Notes under the pieces: generated by a model
Database searches by the model: none
What the model was told of the DNA's origin: nothing
What the model saw: the letters and a program-made list of their open reading frames with translations, nothing else
From: Bacillus sp. FJAT-28004
Lineage (GTDB): Bacteria > Bacillota > Bacilli > Paenibacillales > Paenibacillaceae
Length of the DNA stretch: 64,000 nt
Assembly: GCF_001280845.1 (NCBI RefSeq)
Contig: NZ_LGHP01000002.1
Coordinates: 500,924-564,923 of the forward strand
Direction of reading: 5' to 3'
Program-made: the position numbers and the translations under genes
In this document: piece after piece, positions 61,671 through 64,000 of the stretch
Numbering within the stretch: the first letter of the stretch is position 1
How the letters are laid out: every line of letters begins with the position of its first letter

Positions 61671-61692
61671 GACATGATTGTGCCATCATGTC
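61671..61692. promoter_or_regulatory. Perfect inverted repeat upstream of the last GH2 gene
   Basis: GACATGAT-TGTGCC-ATCATGTC: eight-base arms, six-base spacer, about 105 bases before the GTG start. Arms include ATCATG, the core of the TATCATG repeats before the lipoprotein genes, here in inverted rather than direct order. Likely an operator. Confidence 0.45.
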
Positions 61693-61796
61693 CGACCAAA
61701 ATTGAACAAGATTCAGTGTATACCGAGCAGCTACCAACAAAGCGGGATCAAATTTCAAGTAGTTCAGAACTGCATCATGACTTAGGAGTGGGTAAA

Positions 61797-64000
61797 GTGT
61801 TTAGAAAAGTAATCACGTTAGCAAGTATAATTTGTATGTTATTTGGCTCTATGTCGCTAACTTCCAATGTACTGGTTGAATCGGCTCATGCTGCTGATCT
61901 AGTAACGAATGTGAGTTCAAAGGGTGAAAGAAAACAAAGTTTCGATTCCGACTGGAAATTTAATCTTGGTAATGATGCTAATGCGCATGCCGTCGATTTC
62001 ACTGATTCATCGTGGAGAACATTGGACGTTCCTCATGATTGGAGTATTGAATTTGATTTTAATAAAGATTCCGCTGCCGGCAGGGACGCAGCGTTTTTGG
62101 ATGGCGGAACCGGGTGGTACCGGAAATCATTCACGATGCCGGAAGAAGCGGCTGGAAAAAAAGTAACCATTACATTCGACGGCGTCTTTATGGACAGTAC
62201 GGTGTATATAAACGGTCAAGTTCTTGGAAATCGCCCGAATGGATACATTTCGTTCGAATACGATTTGACCCCTTACTTAAAATTCGATGGGGAGAAGAAC
62301 GTTATTGCCGTCAAAGTCGTCAACCAACAGCCGAGCAGCCGTTGGTACTCGGGCAGCGGGATTTACCGTCATGTTTGGCTTTCGATGATGGATCAGGTTC
62401 ATGTCGGGCAATGGGGCACATCTGTCACAACCCCGCAGGTTAGCGATGCTTCGGCAGATGTAAACGTGAAAACGACGGTCATGAACGATACCTCTGAAAG
62501 CAAGCAGGTAACATTAACGACTACGATACGGGATGATCAAGGTGATCAGAAGGCCGTACTTGCATCTGAAGCAGCAATCGCCGCCAACGGGCATAACGAA
62601 TTTGATCAGGCACTAACGGTCGACAATCCGAAGATATGGTCCGTCGATGCACCTGATCTTTATACGGCAGATACGGAAGTGAAAGTAGACGGGGTCATCG
62701 TCGACACGTATCAAACGTCTTTTGGGGTCAGAACGTTCAGGTTTGATGCGAACGAAGGATTTTTCCTGAACGGGAAGCATCTGAAATTACAGGGCGTTTC
62801 CATGCATCACGATTTGGGAGCGTTAGGGGCTGCCGTTAATACCAGGGCAATGGAAAGACAGCTGGAGATATTGAAAGACATGGGCGTAAACGCGGTTCGA
62901 ACCACCCATAATCCGGCGGCTCCCGAACTGCTCGATTTGTACGATCGGATGGGATTCATCGTCTTTGAAGAAGCATTCGACGTCTGGAAAGAATCGAAGA
63001 AGCAGTACGATTATGCTCGTTTCTTTGATAAGTGGGCTGAAACCGACATCAAGGATATGGTACGTCGTGACCGGAATCATCCTTCTCTTGTCGCATGGAG
63101 CCTTGGCAACGAGATCTGGGATACTAAAAATAGAACAGACGCTGTTACAACTGTGCGAAACCTAAAGAAATGGATTAAAGAATTCGATACGACAAGACCG
63201 ATTACGATGGGCATTGCGCTGATGTTTGACGAGAAAACGGAACAATTTGCGAACGAGTTAGATATTGTCGGCTACAATTACACGGAATATCTTTACGATG
63301 AGCATCACAAGGAACATCCTGAATGGAAGATTTATGGAAGTGAAACGGCCTCAGCGGTCAGATCGCGCGGAGTCTATCATCTGCCGATTGATACGAATGT
63401 ACTGACACATCCGGATCTTCAAACTTCTTCTTACGATAATAGTTGGGTCGGGTGGGGACTCAGCGCGAAAGAATCGTACAAGCTGGATGCTGATCGCGAT
63501 TTTGTAGCAGGTCAATTTATTTGGACCGGCTTTGACTATCTCGGCGAACCGACTCCGTATTACGACGATGGGCCTGCAAAGAGTTCGTACTTTGGAATCG
63601 TGGATACGGCGGGATTCCCGAAAGATATCTATTATTTCTATCAAAGCCGCTGGACAAGCAAGCCGATGGTGCATGTGCTGCCTCACTGGAATTGGAAAGC
63701 GGGCGACACCATGCCGGTAATTGCTTATAGCAACGCGGACAGCGTAGAACTGTTCTTGAACGATCAATCTCTCGGCGAGAAAACATTTGCCGCTGGAGAT
63801 CTGCAATTGCAATGGAATGTTCCGTTTACACCGGGTACCTTGAAGGCCGTTGCCAAGAAAGATGGCGTCGTTGTCGCAACCGATGAAGTGAAGACAGCGG
63901 ACGAGCCTGCTAAGGTGGTGCTGAAGCCGGATCGAGCGGTCATCAAGGCAGATGGCAAAGACCTTGTCTTTATTGAAGCCGATGTTGTAGATGCAAATGG
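61797..64000 (+). CDS. Secreted GH2 beta-galactosidase-like enzyme (runs off the window)
   Basis: At least 734 residues from GTG 61797 (CTTAGGAGTGGG upstream); the 3' end lies outside. Signal peptide about 1-33 (ending ESAHAA). The GH2 sugar-binding domain (about 48-200) has SFDSDWKFNLG and DGGTGWYRKSF. An Ig-like domain follows (205-310). The barrel (about 315-610) has KHLKLQGVSMHHDLGALG, acid/base Glu439 in SLGNEIWDTK and nucleophile Glu516 in YGSETASAV. Afterwards come DUF4982-like and Ig-like (invasin/adhesin type) segments (about 620-734). This layout is common in large beta-galactosidases; a carbohydrate-binding or SLH tail beyond the window is possible. It is not closely similar to the GH2 enzyme at 14183. 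Confidence 0.9.
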   Translation, partial: MFRKVITLASIICMLFGSMSLTSNVLVESAHAADLVTNVSSKGERKQSFDSDWKFNLGNDANAHAVDFTDSSWRTLDVPHDWSIEFDFNKDSAAGRDAAFLDGGTGWYRKSFTMPEEAAGKKVTITFDGVFMDSTVYINGQVLGNRPNGYISFEYDLTPYLKFDGEKNVIAVKVVNQQPSSRWYSGSGIYRHVWLSMMDQVHVGQWGTSVTTPQVSDASADVNVKTTVMNDTSESKQVTLTTTIRDDQGDQKAVLASEAAIAANGHNEFDQALTVDNPKIWSVDAPDLYTADTEVKVDGVIVDTYQTSFGVRTFRFDANEGFFLNGKHLKLQGVSMHHDLGALGAAVNTRAMERQLEILKDMGVNAVRTTHNPAAPELLDLYDRMGFIVFEEAFDVWKESKKQYDYARFFDKWAETDIKDMVRRDRNHPSLVAWSLGNEIWDTKNRTDAVTTVRNLKKWIKEFDTTRPITMGIALMFDEKTEQFANELDIVGYNYTEYLYDEHHKEHPEWKIYGSETASAVRSRGVYHLPIDTNVLTHPDLQTSSYDNSWVGWGLSAKESYKLDADRDFVAGQFIWTGFDYLGEPTPYYDDGPAKSSYFGIVDTAGFPKDIYYFYQSRWTSKPMVHVLPHWNWKAGDTMPVIAYSNADSVELFLNDQSLGEKTFAAGDLQLQWNVPFTPGTLKAVAKKDGVVVATDEVKTADEPAKVVLKPDRAVIKADGKDLVFIEADVVDAN

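Noticed and set aside
1..64000. CRISPR arrays, tRNA or rRNA genes, phage structural genes, plasmid origin
   Set aside because: No regularly spaced repeats, cloverleaf-like genes, rRNA segments, capsid/tail genes or iteron clusters were seen on either strand by reading.

Overview
The window looks like a chromosomal segment of a spore-forming, S-layer-bearing Gram-positive bacterium of the Paenibacillus type. The reasons are a cotJABC spore-coat operon at the left edge, YesM/YesN-type two-component systems next to sugar ABC transporters, surface enzymes with C-terminal SLH triplets, a SAM-I (S-box) riboswitch and a Yxd/Bce-like peptide-responsive ABC module. The assignment is inferred from gene content only. 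I see no rRNA, tRNA or CRISPR array.

Layout. 1-1.1 kb: cotJA (3' end), cotJB, cotJC. 1.1-5.3 kb: a small membrane peptide, an S-box-controlled chimeric ORF whose N-terminus looks like a remnant of metA, a dead gene, an AraC regulator divergent from a PhyH-family dioxygenase, several copies of a small dispersed repeat, and the tail of a membrane-protein gene. 5.3-6.6 kb: a broken IS110-family transposase fused to a second cotJC 3' end. 7.3-32.4 kb: a glycan-utilisation locus with a sensor kinase, response regulator, sugar-binding lipoprotein and two permeases, then three very large secreted SLH-anchored enzymes (GH2, GH43, GH101) and an intracellular GH35 beta-galactosidase. 32.4-34.3 kb: transposon debris (IS3-like, Tn3 TnpA, tyrosine recombinase) that has truncated a bcp-type peroxiredoxin gene. 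34.3-40.8 kb: a peptide-sensing/detoxification module (ABC ATPase, FtsX-type permease, YxeA, response regulator, kinase, DUF418 protein), preceded by phased direct repeats that look like an OmpR-type operator. 40.8-48 kb: an aldo/keto reductase remnant, a third cotJC fragment, two separate fragments of a response-regulator paralogue, an intact kinase/regulator pair divergent from a BMP-family lipoprotein, a ribokinase remnant and a second dead IS110 transposase. 48-54.5 kb: a 2144-residue GH85 endo-beta-N-acetylglucosaminidase with clostridial-looking SLH repeats. 54.6-61.4 kb: gene fragments, a ROK protein lacking its zinc motif, and a second kinase / sugar-binding lipoprotein / regulator set without permeases. 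61.8 kb to the edge: a secreted GH2 enzyme that runs out of the window.

How it fits together. The enzyme set GH101 (releases core-1 O-glycan from Ser/Thr), GH85 (releases N-glycans), GH35 and GH2 (exo-acting beta-galactosidase-type) and GH43 suggests surface-anchored attack on glycoproteins. The freed sugars would be imported by the ABC transporter at 10.8-14.0 kb and sensed by the YesM/YesN pairs. Direct repeats of TATCAT type lie upstream of both sugar-binding lipoprotein genes and are candidate sites for the AraC-type regulators.

Between the functional blocks the DNA is strikingly mosaic. At least a dozen truncated or frameshifted genes sit at junctions, and three copies of the cotJC 3' end with its terminator are spread over 41 kb. 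This points to repeated recombination and insertion-driven rearrangement.
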